NCBI GenBank assembly: GCA_951812895.1
Contig: OX638333.1
Coordinates: 2,832,001-2,896,000, forward strand
Source: an uncultured Roseovarius sp.
Lineage (GTDB): Bacteria; Pseudomonadota; Alphaproteobacteria; Rhodobacterales; Rhodobacteraceae
Length of the DNA stretch: 64,000 nucleotides
Direction of reading: 5' to 3'
Below the pieces are notes generated by a model. The model did not search any database. It saw only the letters and a list, made by a program, of their open reading frames with translations, and was not told the DNA's origin. Below, one piece after another: positions 8,769 to 17,913 of the stretch. Both the position numbers and the translations under genes were made by a program. How positions within the stretch are numbered: the first letter of the stretch is position 1; each line of letters starts with the position of its first letter.

Positions 8769-9979
8769 TACATACGCTCGATAATTGTGGCGGCACCCAT
8801 GCCGGAGGCAATACAGAGAGTGGCGAGCCCTATTTCTTTGTCGGAGCGCTCAAGCTCGTCCAGAAGTGTGCCGATGATGATCGCACCTGTCGCACCCAAG
8901 GGGTGGCCCATCGCGATAGAGCCGCCATTGATGTTAACCAGTTCAGGATCGACATCGAAAGCCTGTTGAAACCGCAAGACAACCGAGGCGAAAGCCTCGT
9001 TTACTTCAAACAGATCAATGTCCGAAATCGCCATGCCGCTATCGGACAGGATTTTTTGCGTGGCCGGAACAGGCCCGGTCAGCATGATGGTGGGATCTGT
9101 GCCGATCTTACATGTCTGTCGGATGCGTGCACGCGGCTTAAGTCCGAATTTTTCGCCGAATTCAGCATTCCCAATCAGCACCGCGGCGGACCCATCAACA
9201 ATACCGGATGAGTTGCCAGCGTGGTGGATATGGTTGATCCGTTCAAGATGCGGATATTTCAGCTTTGCCACAGCATCAAAGCCGGGCATCACCTCTCCCA
9301 TCTGTTGAAAGCTGGCATTCAGTGCGCCGAGCGCCTGCATATCTGTGCCCGGGCGCATGTATTCATCCTGATCCAGAATGGTCAGGCCGTTCTGGTCGGT
9401 GACAGGGACAATTGACCGCTCAAAACGATTGTCTGCCCAGGCCGCGGCGGCGCGTTTTTGGGATTCAACGGCAAGTGCATCGGCGTCGTCGCGGGTAAAC
9501 CCGTATTCGGTCGCGATAATGTCGGCCGAGATACCCTGAGGTACGAAATACGTCTCCATGGCGATGGACGGGTCGACGGCAATTGCAGCACCATCGCTGC
9601 CCATGGGGACACGCCCCATCATCTCTACCCCGCCGGCGATATAGGCCTCTCCAGCACCGCCTTTGACCTGATTGGCGGCAAGGTTCACGGCCTCCATCCC
9701 GCTGGCGCAGAACCGGTTGATGGACAGGCCGGGGATCGATTCGTCCAGGTCCGAGGCCAGAACGGCCGTTCGTGCAAGACAGCCCCCTTGCTCCATCACC
9801 TGAGTGACATTGCCCCAGATCACGTCTTCGACTGCGTGGCCGTCAAGCCCGTTACGGTCTTTCAGCGCATTGAGCATCTGAGAGGAAATTCGCGCTGCGG
9901 TGACTTCGTGCAGGGCACCGTCTTTGCGGCCTTTGCCGCGCGGGGTGCGCACCGCGTCATAGATATAGGCGTCGGTCAT
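8768..9979 (-). CDS. fadA: Acetyl-CoA C-acyltransferase (3-ketoacyl-CoA thiolase)
   Basis: A 403-residue thiolase of normal length. The nucleophilic cysteine is in NRFCASGMEAV (C91), the substrate-binding motif is GGSIAMGHPLGATG, and the second catalytic cysteine is in LCIASGMGAATI near the C-terminus. It cleaves 3-ketoacyl-CoA to acetyl-CoA and a shortened acyl-CoA. An AAAGGA site precedes the ATG. It is part of the operon with FadJ and the acyl-CoA dehydrogenase, 16 bp downstream of the AT-rich unknown gene. Confidence 0.93.
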   Translation of the reverse strand: MTDAYIYDAVRTPRGKGRKDGALHEVTAARISSQMLNALKDRNGLDGHAVEDVIWGNVTQVMEQGGCLARTAVLASDLDESIPGLSINRFCASGMEAVNLAANQVKGGAGEAYIAGGVEMMGRVPMGSDGAAIAVDPSIAMETYFVPQGISADIIATEYGFTRDDADALAVESQKRAAAAWADNRFERSIVPVTDQNGLTILDQDEYMRPGTDMQALGALNASFQQMGEVMPGFDAVAKLKYPHLERINHIHHAGNSSGIVDGSAAVLIGNAEFGEKFGLKPRARIRQTCKIGTDPTIMLTGPVPATQKILSDSGMAISDIDLFEVNEAFASVVLRFQQAFDVDPELVNINGGSIAMGHPLGATGAIIIGTLLDELERSDKEIGLATLCIASGMGAATIIERM

Positions 9980-9995
9980 ATCCGAGTCCTTTCAC

Positions 9996-10931
9996 TTAAT
10001 GTTTGTATATCAATGGTTTCACTCGCCGATAGAGTTTTGATCGCACAATCGTTTTGTTCTTCGGATCACTGAGAGAGAGTGCAAATCTTGGTTTGTCTTT
10101 TATACTCCAGAGTTTTGGTCCGGTTCGCATAGATTGGTCATACTCCACCGCCTTACGAGTGATTTCTGACCAGTCCAATAGGTCGACAAGGACCGCCGCG
10201 TCTGAAAACCTGATAACTGCGAGTTCCGTGCCGGCATCTGATACAAACGGGGTCAAAATAAGCGGTTCCTGTGCCGGATTAGATAGTTCTTTCGTTCTTA
10301 GTCGGCGCCAGTAATTGCGATCCATACCAGCCTGAACCAATAGATTGACACTGACCGAACCAATGTTTTCTGCCATGCGCTGGCGCCAAATTTCGGGATG
10401 CTTGTCCCGGACGCGTAGCCAACGCGATTTGTAGAAGTTCTGAAATTCTTGGTTACTGCTTGTCTTGAACCTTGGGATGTTGGATTCCACCCAAAGTGCA
10501 AGTTGATGGGCAATGTCCGCAACAAGTTCGGTTTTCGCCCGCTCACGATCAAAACCGAAAATCTTAGGATTATCAATCAATTGATCCACAATGTTTTGCC
10601 GTTTCTCAAAAGTGCACGGCTCCGTGGGGAATTCCTTTAGCTGCGTTACACAAGTTTCAGCGGCGTTTGCAAACTCTACCATGCCTAATTCACGGATGAG
10701 GCCTGCAAAGGCTGGAATTGCAGACGGATCGGGCGAAAAATGCGCTTCCCACTGACGCACCGCCTCTGCTCCTAGCAAGCTGGTAGAAAGATGCTCATTT
10801 GTTGTACCTCTAACCATTAAATCGCCTACGCCATCGAGAACGGTGAGGTATTCATGCGCGTCATCGCCGGAATACTGCCAGTACTCAGCATCATTCGGCC
10901 CCATTGCCAATTGGTCGAAAACAACACTCAT
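9996..10931 (-). CDS. Unknown 311-residue protein inside the fad operon
   Basis: I do not recognise this family. The protein is soluble-looking and mixed alpha/beta, with no signal peptide or transmembrane segment. It has a basic Trp/Arg-rich middle (FYKSRWLRVRDKHPEIWRQR) and a basic C-terminus (IVRSKLYRRVKPLIYKH). Its ATG overlaps the GST stop (ATGA), so it is co-translated with a metabolic operon. Base composition stands out: a hand count over 10021-10140 gives 43% GC, against 64% for 9601-9720 in the adjacent thiolase. The two facts together suggest a relatively recent insertion that kept the operon intact. Confidence 0.75.
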   Translation of the reverse strand: MSVVFDQLAMGPNDAEYWQYSGDDAHEYLTVLDGVGDLMVRGTTNEHLSTSLLGAEAVRQWEAHFSPDPSAIPAFAGLIRELGMVEFANAAETCVTQLKEFPTEPCTFEKRQNIVDQLIDNPKIFGFDRERAKTELVADIAHQLALWVESNIPRFKTSSNQEFQNFYKSRWLRVRDKHPEIWRQRMAENIGSVSVNLLVQAGMDRNYWRRLRTKELSNPAQEPLILTPFVSDAGTELAVIRFSDAAVLVDLLDWSEITRKAVEYDQSMRTGPKLWSIKDKPRFALSLSDPKNKTIVRSKLYRRVKPLIYKH

Positions 10932-11566
10932 GCCCGATCCGCGGGGCTGCCGGGCATAAGGTCATAAGGGTGTTTCCAGCCGGGTGTTTTTTGGATGTTG
11001 GACAGCCAGCGGTCGATATTGGGCCACTCAGCGCGGTCAAATCCGAATGGTTCCGGGTAGAACAGATAGCCGCAACAGCTAAGGTCGGCATTGGTGATTG
11101 CATCGCCGACGATCCAGTCGCGCCCTTCCAAATGGGTATCCAGAGTTGTGAGTGCTGCCTTCAGGCGCCCCTGCATGAATGGAATAACCTCGTGCGGGCG
11201 CTTATCTTCGGGCAGGAAGTTTATCAGAAACCGCGTCACACCCGCCTGGCTGGACATTTTGTGATTGTCCCAAAGCACCCAACGGAAAATCTCGTAATTC
11301 TCGTCCCGGTCGCGCCCGCCAAATTTGCCGGATTTCTCTGTGACATAAGCCTGAATTGCACCTGACTGGCTGGTCCGGAAATCACCGTCGACCATCATTG
11401 GAACCTCGCCCATGTCATTCACATTGGCGCGAAACTCTGGTGTACGTGTCTCGCCGCCAAAGAAATCGACGTAAACAGGTTCCCACTCAAGGCCGGAAAG
11501 TTCGAGGGCGAGGGCGGCTTTGTAAGCGTTTCCGCTTTCACCCATGCAGTAGAGTTTGATCGTCAT
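10928..11566 (-). CDS. Glutathione S-transferase family protein
   Basis: This 212-residue two-domain GST has an N-terminal thioredoxin fold opening with MTIKLYCMGESGNAYKAALAL, a Ser/Gly-rich glutathione site (SQSGAIQAYV, about 66-75) and an all-alpha C-terminal domain with DWIVGDAITNADLSCCGYLF. GSTs of this type recur inside Rhodobacteraceae beta-oxidation clusters, where they may handle electrophilic enoyl intermediates; that role is inferred. A GGGAGA ribosome site precedes the ATG. Confidence 0.9.
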   Translation of the reverse strand: MTIKLYCMGESGNAYKAALALELSGLEWEPVYVDFFGGETRTPEFRANVNDMGEVPMMVDGDFRTSQSGAIQAYVTEKSGKFGGRDRDENYEIFRWVLWDNHKMSSQAGVTRFLINFLPEDKRPHEVIPFMQGRLKAALTTLDTHLEGRDWIVGDAITNADLSCCGYLFYPEPFGFDRAEWPNIDRWLSNIQKTPGWKHPYDLMPGSPADRA

Positions 11567-11643
11567 TTGTGTCTCCCAATGCCTTATAAGTAGGGCGATC
11601 TTCTTGTCTGATCACTATTCTGTAACGCTTCCAAACCGCGCCC

Positions 11644-11856
11644 TCATTTCTTACGCGCCTCCAGTTCAGAGTTAAATATCCGCAGACGATGCCCAAACGT
11701 GTCCTCGTTGATCACGCTGTCGAAATTTTCAAACAGAAACGATAGTGCCTCACCCTCATCCAGCCCGGCCTCAGATGCAAAGCGACGCAGACGGCGATAG
11801 CCGTCTTCGGTCATCGCAGCGTTAAAGCGGCGGGTCAGGCGAAATCGTTTTGGCAT
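11644..11856 (-). CDS. Small basic protein of the fad operon
   Basis: A 70-residue protein (MPKRFRLTRRFNAAMTEDGYRRL...). The start is fixed by a GGAAGGAA site upstream of ATG 11856; the longer frame from 11937 would overlap the dehydrogenase. The Arg-rich N-terminal strand followed by two predicted helices (TEDGYRRLRRFASEAGLDEGEALSFLFENFDSV) resembles a ribbon-helix-helix or antitoxin-like fold, so DNA binding is possible. It sits between the acyl-CoA dehydrogenase and GST genes. Function unproven. Confidence 0.65.
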   Translation of the reverse strand: MPKRFRLTRRFNAAMTEDGYRRLRRFASEAGLDEGEALSFLFENFDSVINEDTFGHRLRIFNSELEARKK

Positions 11857-11896
11857 TTCGTTTCCTTCCGTAGGGTTGGTGTTAACCCACCATGGC

Positions 11897-13675
11897 TCAG
11901 AACTGATCGGCGTCCAATGACATGACCGGATCTGCACCGCTTTCGATCCGCGCCAGATGCATCGCCGTCGCAGGTAACCTGCGTTTCATATAGTATCGTC
12001 CGGTGATCAGTTTTGTATTGTAGAAATCTGTATCGGCGGCACCTTTGTCCAGCGCCTCCGCAGCGGCGTTGGCGCTGCGCGCCCACATGAGCCCAAGGCA
12101 GACATGGCCGAACAGATGCATAAAATCATATGATCCAGAGAGGGCCGCGTTCGGATTCTTCACGCCGTTTTGCATAAAATACATGCCCGCGGCCTGAAGG
12201 TGTTTGGATGCATCTTTCAGAGGGTCCAGAAAATCAGCTTTCAGCGTCTCGTTTTCTGAGTTTTCTTTCAGGAAGGTCTTAACTTCTTCAAAAAAGGCCA
12301 TGATGTATTTGCCGCCGCTTTGGGCCAGTTTACGTCCCACAAGGTCAAGCGCCTGTACCCCGTTCGCGCCCTCGTAAATCATGGTAATGCGGGCGTCTCG
12401 GGCGTATTGCGACATACCGGAGTCTTCGATGTAACCGTGGCCGCCATAGATTTGCTGGGCGAGAATGGTCATGTCAAAACCCTGATCGGTCAGAAAGCCC
12501 TTGATCACGGGGGTCATCAGGCTGACCAAACCTTCGGCGTCTTCGTCACCGGTGCGATGCGAACGGTCGAATAGAAACGCGCCCCACAACAGAAACGCGC
12601 GCGCACCTTCGACAAAGCTTTTCTGATCCAGCAGGGCACGGCGGATATCGGGGTGCACAATCAGCGGGTCGGCAGGGCCATCGGGGTTTTGGTCGCCGGT
12701 TACATCACGCCCTTGAAGTCGGTCTTTCGCGTACTCAACCGCGTTTTGATAGGCCGCTTCGGCCTGTGCCAACCCCTGCATTCCGACGCCAAGGCGGGCT
12801 TCGTTCATCATCGTGAACATGGCACGCATGCCCTTGTGTTCTTCCCCGAGCAACCAACCGGTGGCGTCGTCATAGTCCATGACACAGGTCGCGTTGCCGT
12901 GAATGCCCATTTTCTCTTCGATTTTGCTGCAGGTCATGCCATTGCGGTCCCCAAGGCTTCCATCATCCTTCACTAGAAACTTTGGAACGATGAACAAAGA
13001 GACGCCCTTGATCCCTTCCGGACCTCCGGGAATCTTGGCAAGAACAAGGTGGATGATGTTTTCGGCCATGTCATGTTCACCCGACGAGATGAAGATCTTC
13101 TGGCCGGAAATCTTGTAGCTTCCGTCGTCCTGGGGATCTGCTTTGGTACGCATCAGGCCCAGATCTGTACCGCAATGCGGTTCCGTCAGGTTCATCGTGC
13201 CTGTCCATTCGCACGACGCCATGTTGGGAAGGTACCTTGTTTTCTGGTCATCCGTCCCATGCGCAAGGATTGCCGAAGCTGCACCGTGTGTCAGGCCATG
13301 ATACATCGTAAACGCTTGATTTGAAGCCGAAAACATTTCTCCGACGGCGGTTCCCAAGATAGCAGGCATATTTTGGCCGCCGTATTCTTCGGGTAGATCC
13401 AGCGCGGTCCAACCGCCTTCTCGGATCTGATCAAACGCGGCTTTGAACCCTGTAGGGGTCCGCACAACACCGTTTTCCAAACTGCAGCCTTCGGTATCTC
13501 CAACCGAATTCAAAGGGGCAAGTACTTCTGACGCCAGCTTGCCAGCCTCGTCCAGAACCGCCGAAGTGAAATCGGCGTCAAGCTCGGCATAACCGGGAAT
13601 GTCGGAGCCTGAGACATCCAGAACGTCGTGCAGAATGAATTGCATGTCCTTAGTCGGAGGCGTGTAGCTGGCCAT
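11897..13675 (-). CDS. Long-type acyl-CoA dehydrogenase (DmdC/FadE-like)
   Basis: The 592-residue FAD enzyme introduces the alpha-beta double bond in acyl-CoA. Visible features are the N-terminal helical domain, the mid-domain [16 protein letters not shown] and the substrate-region [36 protein letters not shown] carries the catalytic Glu, and an extra C-terminal domain of ~130 residues is typical of the long group that includes 3-methylmercaptopropionyl-CoA dehydrogenase. It is the first gene of the operon, with ribosome site AAAGGA. Substrate range cannot be decided from sequence. Confidence 0.92.
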   Translation of the reverse strand: MASYTPPTKDMQFILHDVLDVSGSDIPGYAELDADFTSAVLDEAGKLASEVLAPLNSVGDTEGCSLENGVVRTPTGFKAAFDQIREGGWTALDLPEEYGGQNMPAILGTAVGEMFSASNQAFTMYHGLTHGAASAILAHGTDDQKTRYLPNMASCEWTGTMNLTEPHCGTDLGLMRTKADPQDDGSYKISGQKIFISSGEHDMAENIIHLVLAKIPGGPEGIKGVSLFIVPKFLVKDDGSLGDRNGMTCSKIEEKMGIHGNATCVMDYDDATGWLLGEEHKGMRAMFTMMNEARLGVGMQGLAQAEAAYQNAVEYAKDRLQGRDVTGDQNPDGPADPLIVHPDIRRALLDQKSFVEGARAFLLWGAFLFDRSHRTGDEDAEGLVSLMTPVIKGFLTDQGFDMTILAQQIYGGHGYIEDSGMSQYARDARITMIYEGANGVQALDLVGRKLAQSGGKYIMAFFEEVKTFLKENSENETLKADFLDPLKDASKHLQAAGMYFMQNGVKNPNAALSGSYDFMHLFGHVCLGLMWARSANAAAEALDKGAADTDFYNTKLITGRYYMKRRLPATAMHLARIESGADPVMSLDADQF

Positions 13676-13738
13676 GTCTTTTCCTTTTCTCTTGCAGGTC
13701 GGTCTCTGGGCGATTTACTCAGCGGCAGCTTTGTTTTC

Positions 13739-13776
13739 GCGGTTTGTCACCGCTTATTTGGTCATGGTTGGCCTCC
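13739..13776 (-). other. Leader mini-ORF and hairpin before the acyl-CoA dehydrogenase
   Basis: On the minus strand a near-ideal GGAGG site (13772-13776) lies six bases before ATG ACC AAA TAA (13765-13754), a three-codon ORF. It is followed directly by a 5-bp hairpin, GCGGT/ACCGC (13739-13753). It lies about 80 bp upstream of the dehydrogenase start and may influence translation or attenuation of the operon. Confidence 0.35.
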
Positions 13777-13834
13777 AACACGCGTCAGACCATTCCTATC
13801 TGAGAACGCGGTCCAAGCGATGCAACAGTCGATC

Positions 13835-13857
13835 ACGTTGACGTAATGGCAACGTCA
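13835..13857. promoter_or_regulatory. Nested inverted repeats, candidate MerR/LiuR-type operator
   Basis: ACGTTG (13835-13840) pairs with CAACGT (13850-13855), and TGACGT (13839-13844) pairs with ACGTCA (13852-13857). This ACGT-rich symmetric element is 160 bp upstream of the acyl-CoA dehydrogenase and between it and a MerR gene. MerR-family acid-utilisation regulators (LiuR type) are known to bind ACGT-containing palindromes; the link to this regulator is inference. Confidence 0.5.
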
Positions 13858-13951
13858 CGTCACTTTGAACCCTAGTCAGAAAAACGCAACGAAAAGTCGA
13901 TTTCTTTTCCGTAATCGGGACTTGGTGGGCGATCGCTGACTGGGGCATTGA

Positions 13952-14326
13952 TTAACGCTTGTTCAGTTCCTGCACGGTGCGGTTGCGCATGTCACGCAGT
14001 TCAGAAATTGCTGTGTCTAACTGACTACGCTGTTCGCCAAGATCGACAAGCTGCTTATCAGCCATCTCAATCCAGCTGCGCATTTGAGCCTCTGTGCCTT
14101 CATGCTCGTAAATCAATAACCATTGACGGATTTCTTCGAGTGCGAAACCCCATTTGCGACCACGAAGAATAAGCGTCATACGTGCGATTTCGCGCGGGCC
14201 GTATAACCGTGATCGTCCTTCGCGTTCCGGGCAAAGAAGCTCAATATACTCGTAATAGCGCAGTGTTCTGGGCGTCACATCGAACCTGGCGCACATCTCT
14301 TTGAATGAAAGGCGGTCTTCAGACAT
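13952..14326 (-). CDS. MerR-family transcriptional regulator
   Basis: Start at ATG 14326 (MSEDRLSFKEM), behind a GGGAGAA site. The 124-residue protein has an N-terminal winged helix (LSFKEMCARFDVTPRTLRYYEYIELLCPEREGRSRLYGPREIARMTLILRGRKWGF is the full MerR DNA-binding pattern, seen at about 6-61; only its key parts are RTLRYYE and RLYGPRE). A dimerisation coiled coil completes it, with no cysteine cluster for metal. It lies upstream of the beta-oxidation operon on the same strand and divergent from two thioesterases, so it probably controls one or both in response to an acyl-CoA. Confidence 0.88.
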   Translation of the reverse strand: MSEDRLSFKEMCARFDVTPRTLRYYEYIELLCPEREGRSRLYGPREIARMTLILRGRKWGFALEEIRQWLLIYEHEGTEAQMRSWIEMADKQLVDLGEQRSQLDTAISELRDMRNRTVQELNKR

Positions 14327-14441
14327 CTGTGAATTCTCCCGCGGGTAAGAATATGTGTCTGGGCTGCTTTCAGCAACACGCACTCTTGCAGCTTGAAGCA
14401 GTTAAGGATCATAAAGGGCACGACACTGTGCGAGATCGTAA

Positions 14442-14867
14442 ATGGATATTGATAAAAGCAAAATTGCCGAACAGTTCGTGAATGTAATACCGCATTCGCG
14501 TGTGTTGGGAATGGAGCTTACCTCAGTCGGGGACGGTCTGGCAGAGATCACGATGGCCTATGACGAAAGATTTGTTGGGGATCCGGAGACCGGCGTCATA
14601 CATGGCGGCGCGGTTTCGGCTTTAATGGATACATGTTGCGGGGCGGCGGTGATCAGCCATCCGTCGTCGGTTGGACCAACGGCGACGATTGATCTGCGTA
14701 TAGATTACATGCGTCCGGCCACGCCGGGCCAGAGGATACGGGCGCAGGCAGAGTGCTATCATATCACGCGGTCTGTGGCGTTTGTACGGGCGAGGGCAAT
14801 CGACGATGACGAAAACCGGCCGGTGGCGACTGCCAGTGGGACGTTTACCGTGGAAGGGCGCAAGTGA
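14442..14867 (+). CDS. PaaI-family hotdog thioesterase
   Basis: A 141-residue hotdog-fold acyl-CoA thioesterase. The motif VIHGGAVSALMDTCCGAAV (about 51-69) has the HGG and the acidic residue used by PaaI/YbgC-like enzymes, and TIDLRIDYMRPA is the conserved strand. It probably hydrolyses aryl- or short-chain acyl-CoA to free CoA. It is divergent from the MerR gene and overlaps the next thioesterase by one base (TGATG), so the two are probably co-expressed and may form a hetero-oligomer. Confidence 0.88.
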   Translation: MDIDKSKIAEQFVNVIPHSRVLGMELTSVGDGLAEITMAYDERFVGDPETGVIHGGAVSALMDTCCGAAVISHPSSVGPTATIDLRIDYMRPATPGQRIRAQAECYHITRSVAFVRARAIDDDENRPVATASGTFTVEGRK

Positions 14868-15376
14868 TGGCGCGGGCACGACCGGAACCGGTACAAATTG
14901 TCAAACAAAGGCGCGATGCAGCATTGGCAGCGTTGGTCGGTGCTGTGCCCTATATCGGATTTCTGGGTATTGAGTTTGACCGGCGTGGGGATGAGCTGAC
15001 CTCGATCCTGCAGTTTGACGAAAAACTGATTGGCAACCCGGTGTTGCCGGCGTTGCATGGTGGCGCTACTGCTGCGTTTTTGGAGGTGACTTCGATTATC
15101 GGTTTGAGCTGGTCGATACTTTGGGATGATATTGAACACGGTAATCTTGACCCGGAAGATCTGGCGAATGGCCAGATGCCCAGCCTGCCGAAAACCATCG
15201 GGTTCACAGTGGATTACCTTAGATCCGGTCTGCCCCGGGATGCCTATGCGAGGGCGCGTGTTATCCGGTCCGGCCGGCGCTATGCCAGTGTTCATGTCGA
15301 AGCATGGCAGGACAATCGCACGCGTCCGATTGCCCAGGCTACGGGGCATTTTTTGATGCCGCGTCGGGATGGCTGA
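14867..15376 (+). CDS. Second PaaI-family hotdog thioesterase
   Basis: The ATG at 14867 shares a base with the previous stop. The ~169-residue protein has the hotdog motif LHGGATAAFLEVTSII (about 63-78) and TVDYLRSGLPRDAYARARV. It differs from its neighbour by a ~20-residue insertion between the two motifs (ILWDDIEHGNLDPEDLANGQ). It is coupled to the MATE gene, whose start lies eight bases inside this one. The acyl substrate is unknown. Confidence 0.87.
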   Translation: MARARPEPVQIVKQRRDAALAALVGAVPYIGFLGIEFDRRGDELTSILQFDEKLIGNPVLPALHGGATAAFLEVTSIIGLSWSILWDDIEHGNLDPEDLANGQMPSLPKTIGFTVDYLRSGLPRDAYARARVIRSGRRYASVHVEAWQDNRTRPIAQATGHFLMPRRDG

Positions 15377-16688
15377 GGCGTCAGGGGCGATTACCCATCG
15401 GCGGGTTTTGAACATCGCGTTTCCGATCGTGTTGTCGAATGCGACCGTGCCCATACTGGGGGCTGTTGATACTGGTGTGGTGGGCCAGTTGGGGCAGGCC
15501 GCGCCGATTGGTGCGGTGGGAATTGGGGCTATCATTCTGACGGCAATCTATTGGATGTTCGGATTCCTTCGGATGGGCACAACCGGGTTGACCAGCCAAG
15601 CTTATGGGGCAGGACAAAGCGAAGAGGTTGTGGCTTTATTGATCCGCTCTTTGCTGCTTGGCGTGGCGGGGGGGCTGATATTTATTTTGCTGCAAGTTCC
15701 CATATTCGCCGGAGGATTCATGCTTTCCCCGGCAAGCGCAGAAGTGGAGGCGCTGGCCGCAGAGTACATGTCCATCCGTGTCTGGAGTGCGCCCGCTATC
15801 ATCTCGCTGTTTGGTGTGACTGGCTGGTTAATTGCGCAAGAGCGCACCCGTGCGGTTTTGGTTATTCAGCTGGTGATGAATGGCCTGAATATCCTTTTGG
15901 ATCTGTGGTTTGTGCTGGGTCTGAACTGGGGTGTGGCGGGTGTTGCCTGGGCCACTTTTGTTGCTGAATGGAGCGGTTTGGCACTTGGGATTTGGTTGTG
16001 CAGGGGGGCATTTGCCGGGGATAGGTGGCGAGACTGGACCCGGGTTTTTGACGCGCAGCGGCTGAAACTGATGGCGTTGGTCAATCGGGACATTCTTCTT
16101 AGATCATTGATGTTAGAGGTTATTTTTGTCTCATTCCTGTTTTTGGGAAGCGATTTTGGCGATGTAACACTGGCTGCCAATCAGGTGCTTTTGCAGTTTC
16201 TACATATCACGGCATATGCACTGGATGGGTTCGCCTTTGCCGCAGAAACCCTTGTGGGGCAGGCGATGGGCGCGCGAAATGCAGCGCGGTTGCGACGGGG
16301 TGCGCTGCTGACAAGCCTGTGGGGGTTGGTTACGATTTCGGTTCTGGCGGGATTGTTCGCCCTTGGTGGTGGTGCGTTGATTGATATCATGACCACCGCC
16401 GAAGACGTTCGAATGGAGGCGCGCAACTATTTGATTTACATGATTTTAGCGCCGCTCTTGGGTATTGCAGCATGGATGTTTGACGGCATTTTCATCGGTG
16501 CGACACGGGCCGGAGACATGCGCAACATGATGGCGGTCAGTCTGGTGATCTACGGTACATCGGTTGCAGTGTTGGTGCCGGTGATGGGCAATCACGGCCT
16601 GTGGGTGGCGTTACTAATCAGTTTCGTCGCACGTGGGGTGACGCTGGGCCTGCGCTACCCTGCGCTGGAAGCAAGTGCGCGGGGATAG
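15369..16688 (+). CDS. MATE-family efflux transporter (DinF-like)
   Basis: The 439-residue protein has about twelve hydrophobic segments and the MatE repeat pattern (two six-helix halves; PIVLSNATVPILGAVDTGVVG at the start). MATE proteins export cationic or organic compounds using Na+ or H+ gradients. The DinF subfamily is suggested by length and the N-terminal sequence. Translational overlap with the thioesterase suggests export linked to acyl-CoA turnover, for example of released acids, but that is speculative. Confidence 0.9.
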   Translation: MAEASGAITHRRVLNIAFPIVLSNATVPILGAVDTGVVGQLGQAAPIGAVGIGAIILTAIYWMFGFLRMGTTGLTSQAYGAGQSEEVVALLIRSLLLGVAGGLIFILLQVPIFAGGFMLSPASAEVEALAAEYMSIRVWSAPAIISLFGVTGWLIAQERTRAVLVIQLVMNGLNILLDLWFVLGLNWGVAGVAWATFVAEWSGLALGIWLCRGAFAGDRWRDWTRVFDAQRLKLMALVNRDILLRSLMLEVIFVSFLFLGSDFGDVTLAANQVLLQFLHITAYALDGFAFAAETLVGQAMGARNAARLRRGALLTSLWGLVTISVLAGLFALGGGALIDIMTTAEDVRMEARNYLIYMILAPLLGIAAWMFDGIFIGATRAGDMRNMMAVSLVIYGTSVAVLVPVMGNHGLWVALLISFVARGVTLGLRYPALEASARG

Positions 16689-16691
16689 GAT

Positions 16692-16732
16692 TTTGTACAA
16701 ATTGCAAAATTTAAACATGTGATTTGTACAAA
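16692..16732. promoter_or_regulatory. Two identical 10-bp palindromes 31 bp apart
   Basis: TTTGTACAAA occurs at 16692-16701 and 16723-16732, each a perfect palindrome, with centres 31 bp apart (about three helical turns). The spacing suggests two repressor dimers on the same face of the DNA. They lie about 360-400 bp before allE, and four bases after the MATE stop. Confidence 0.55.
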
Positions 16733-16846
16733 GATAGGTAGGTTCTCGGTGGGATGTCTTCATCATGTACACAAATCCCAATTTGAGCAGGCTCTGCCGG
16801 GCAGGAGCGACCGGCGAATTTAGTTTATGTGTTTAGAGTGGAATCT

Positions 16847-16870
16847 GGGTATTTGGGGCAAGAAAGAAGC
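16847..16870 (+). repeat. 24-bp dispersed repeat, copy 1
   Basis: Consensus GGGTAYTT, four variable bases, then a 12-base block CAAGAAAGAAGC. Two further full-length copies lie at 26621-26644 and, inverted, at 26661-26684. All three are intergenic. Confidence 0.7.
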
Positions 16871-17094
16871 ATTCGGTTTGGCACCCGATCCGTCAGTGGG
16901 TTTTTTTAAAACAAGGAGTGCAGGAAGCCGATACTTCGGAGCCGCACGCTGACCATGAACGAGCGGGTTTGCGTGGGCGCAGATGATTTTCATGATTTGC
17001 CTATCAGTCCTTCAGGAGCGAACGGCGCGTTGGGGAATTGGCAATGCCCGTTGAGCAGGGTTTGATAGGGCGGACCCCAACAATGTGACATGCA

Positions 17095-17913
17095 ATGAAC
17101 GATGTAAGCTATTATTCCCCCGAGGGCGGGTTGCCGCCGCAAACGCAGTTATTGACCGACAGGGCGGTGTTTACCGATGCCTATGCGGTGATCCCCAAAG
17201 GATGCATGCGCGATATTGTGACCAGCCTTCTGCCGCATTGGGTAAATACGCGGGTCTGGGTGATTGCCCGGCCGATGACCGGGTTTGCCGAGACTTTTTC
17301 GCATTACATTATGGAAGTGGCCCCGAATGGGGGTAGCGAGAGGCCCGAACCGGATCCACGGGCCGAGGGCGTGCTATTTGTAACCGAAGGGCAGGTCGCG
17401 CTTGCCATCGGCGATGAAGTGCACCAGCTGGAGGAGGGCGGGTATGCCTATTTGCCACCGGAGTGTGGCTGGACCCTGTCAAATCCAGGTGCTGAACGGG
17501 CGGTGTTTCACTGGATCCGCAAGGCCTATCAATCGGTCGAAGGGATTGCACCGCCTGAACCGTTTGTGACCAACGAGAAAGAGGTGTCGCCGACGCCGAT
17601 GCCAGACACCGATGGCCGCTGGGCGACGACGCGGTTTGTGGACCCCGGTGATCTACGCCACGACATGCACGTGACAATTGTGAATTTTGAGCCCGGTGGC
17701 GTCATTCCGTTTATGGAGACTCATGTGATGGAACATGGGCTGTATGTGCTGGAAGGTAAGGCTGCCTATAAGCTGAACCAGGACTGGGTTGAGGTGGAGG
17801 CGGGCGATTACATGTGGCTGCGCGCATTTTGCCCGCAGGCTTGCTATGCGGGGGGCCCGGGGCGGTTTCGCTATTTGCTTTACAAGGACGTGAACCGGCA
17901 CATGGTTTTGTGA
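17095..17913 (+). CDS. allE: (S)-ureidoglycine aminohydrolase
   Basis: A 272-residue bicupin of the UGHY/YlbA family. It releases ammonia from (S)-ureidoglycine to give (S)-ureidoglycolate, the step before AllA. The family signature VIPKGCMRDIVTSLLPHW is near the N-terminus (about 33-50). The second cupin holds the metal and substrate site (FEPGGVIPFMETHVMEHGLYVLEGK, with E/H/H ligands; VEAGDYMWLRAFCPQACYAGG later). The length is normal. It lies in the purine/ureide region with allA, puuE, uraH and puuD. Confidence 0.92.
   Translation: MNDVSYYSPEGGLPPQTQLLTDRAVFTDAYAVIPKGCMRDIVTSLLPHWVNTRVWVIARPMTGFAETFSHYIMEVAPNGGSERPEPDPRAEGVLFVTEGQVALAIGDEVHQLEEGGYAYLPPECGWTLSNPGAERAVFHWIRKAYQSVEGIAPPEPFVTNEKEVSPTPMPDTDGRWATTRFVDPGDLRHDMHVTIVNFEPGGVIPFMETHVMEHGLYVLEGKAAYKLNQDWVEVEAGDYMWLRAFCPQACYAGGPGRFRYLLYKDVNRHMVL

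Larger units (their letters stand above)
16689..17094. other. 406-bp intergenic region with no gene
   Basis: It lies between the MATE gene and allE. It contains the twin TTTGTACAAA palindromes (16692-16732) and one copy of a 24-bp dispersed repeat (16847-16870), annotated separately. No convincing coding frame or terminator is seen. Confidence 0.6.
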
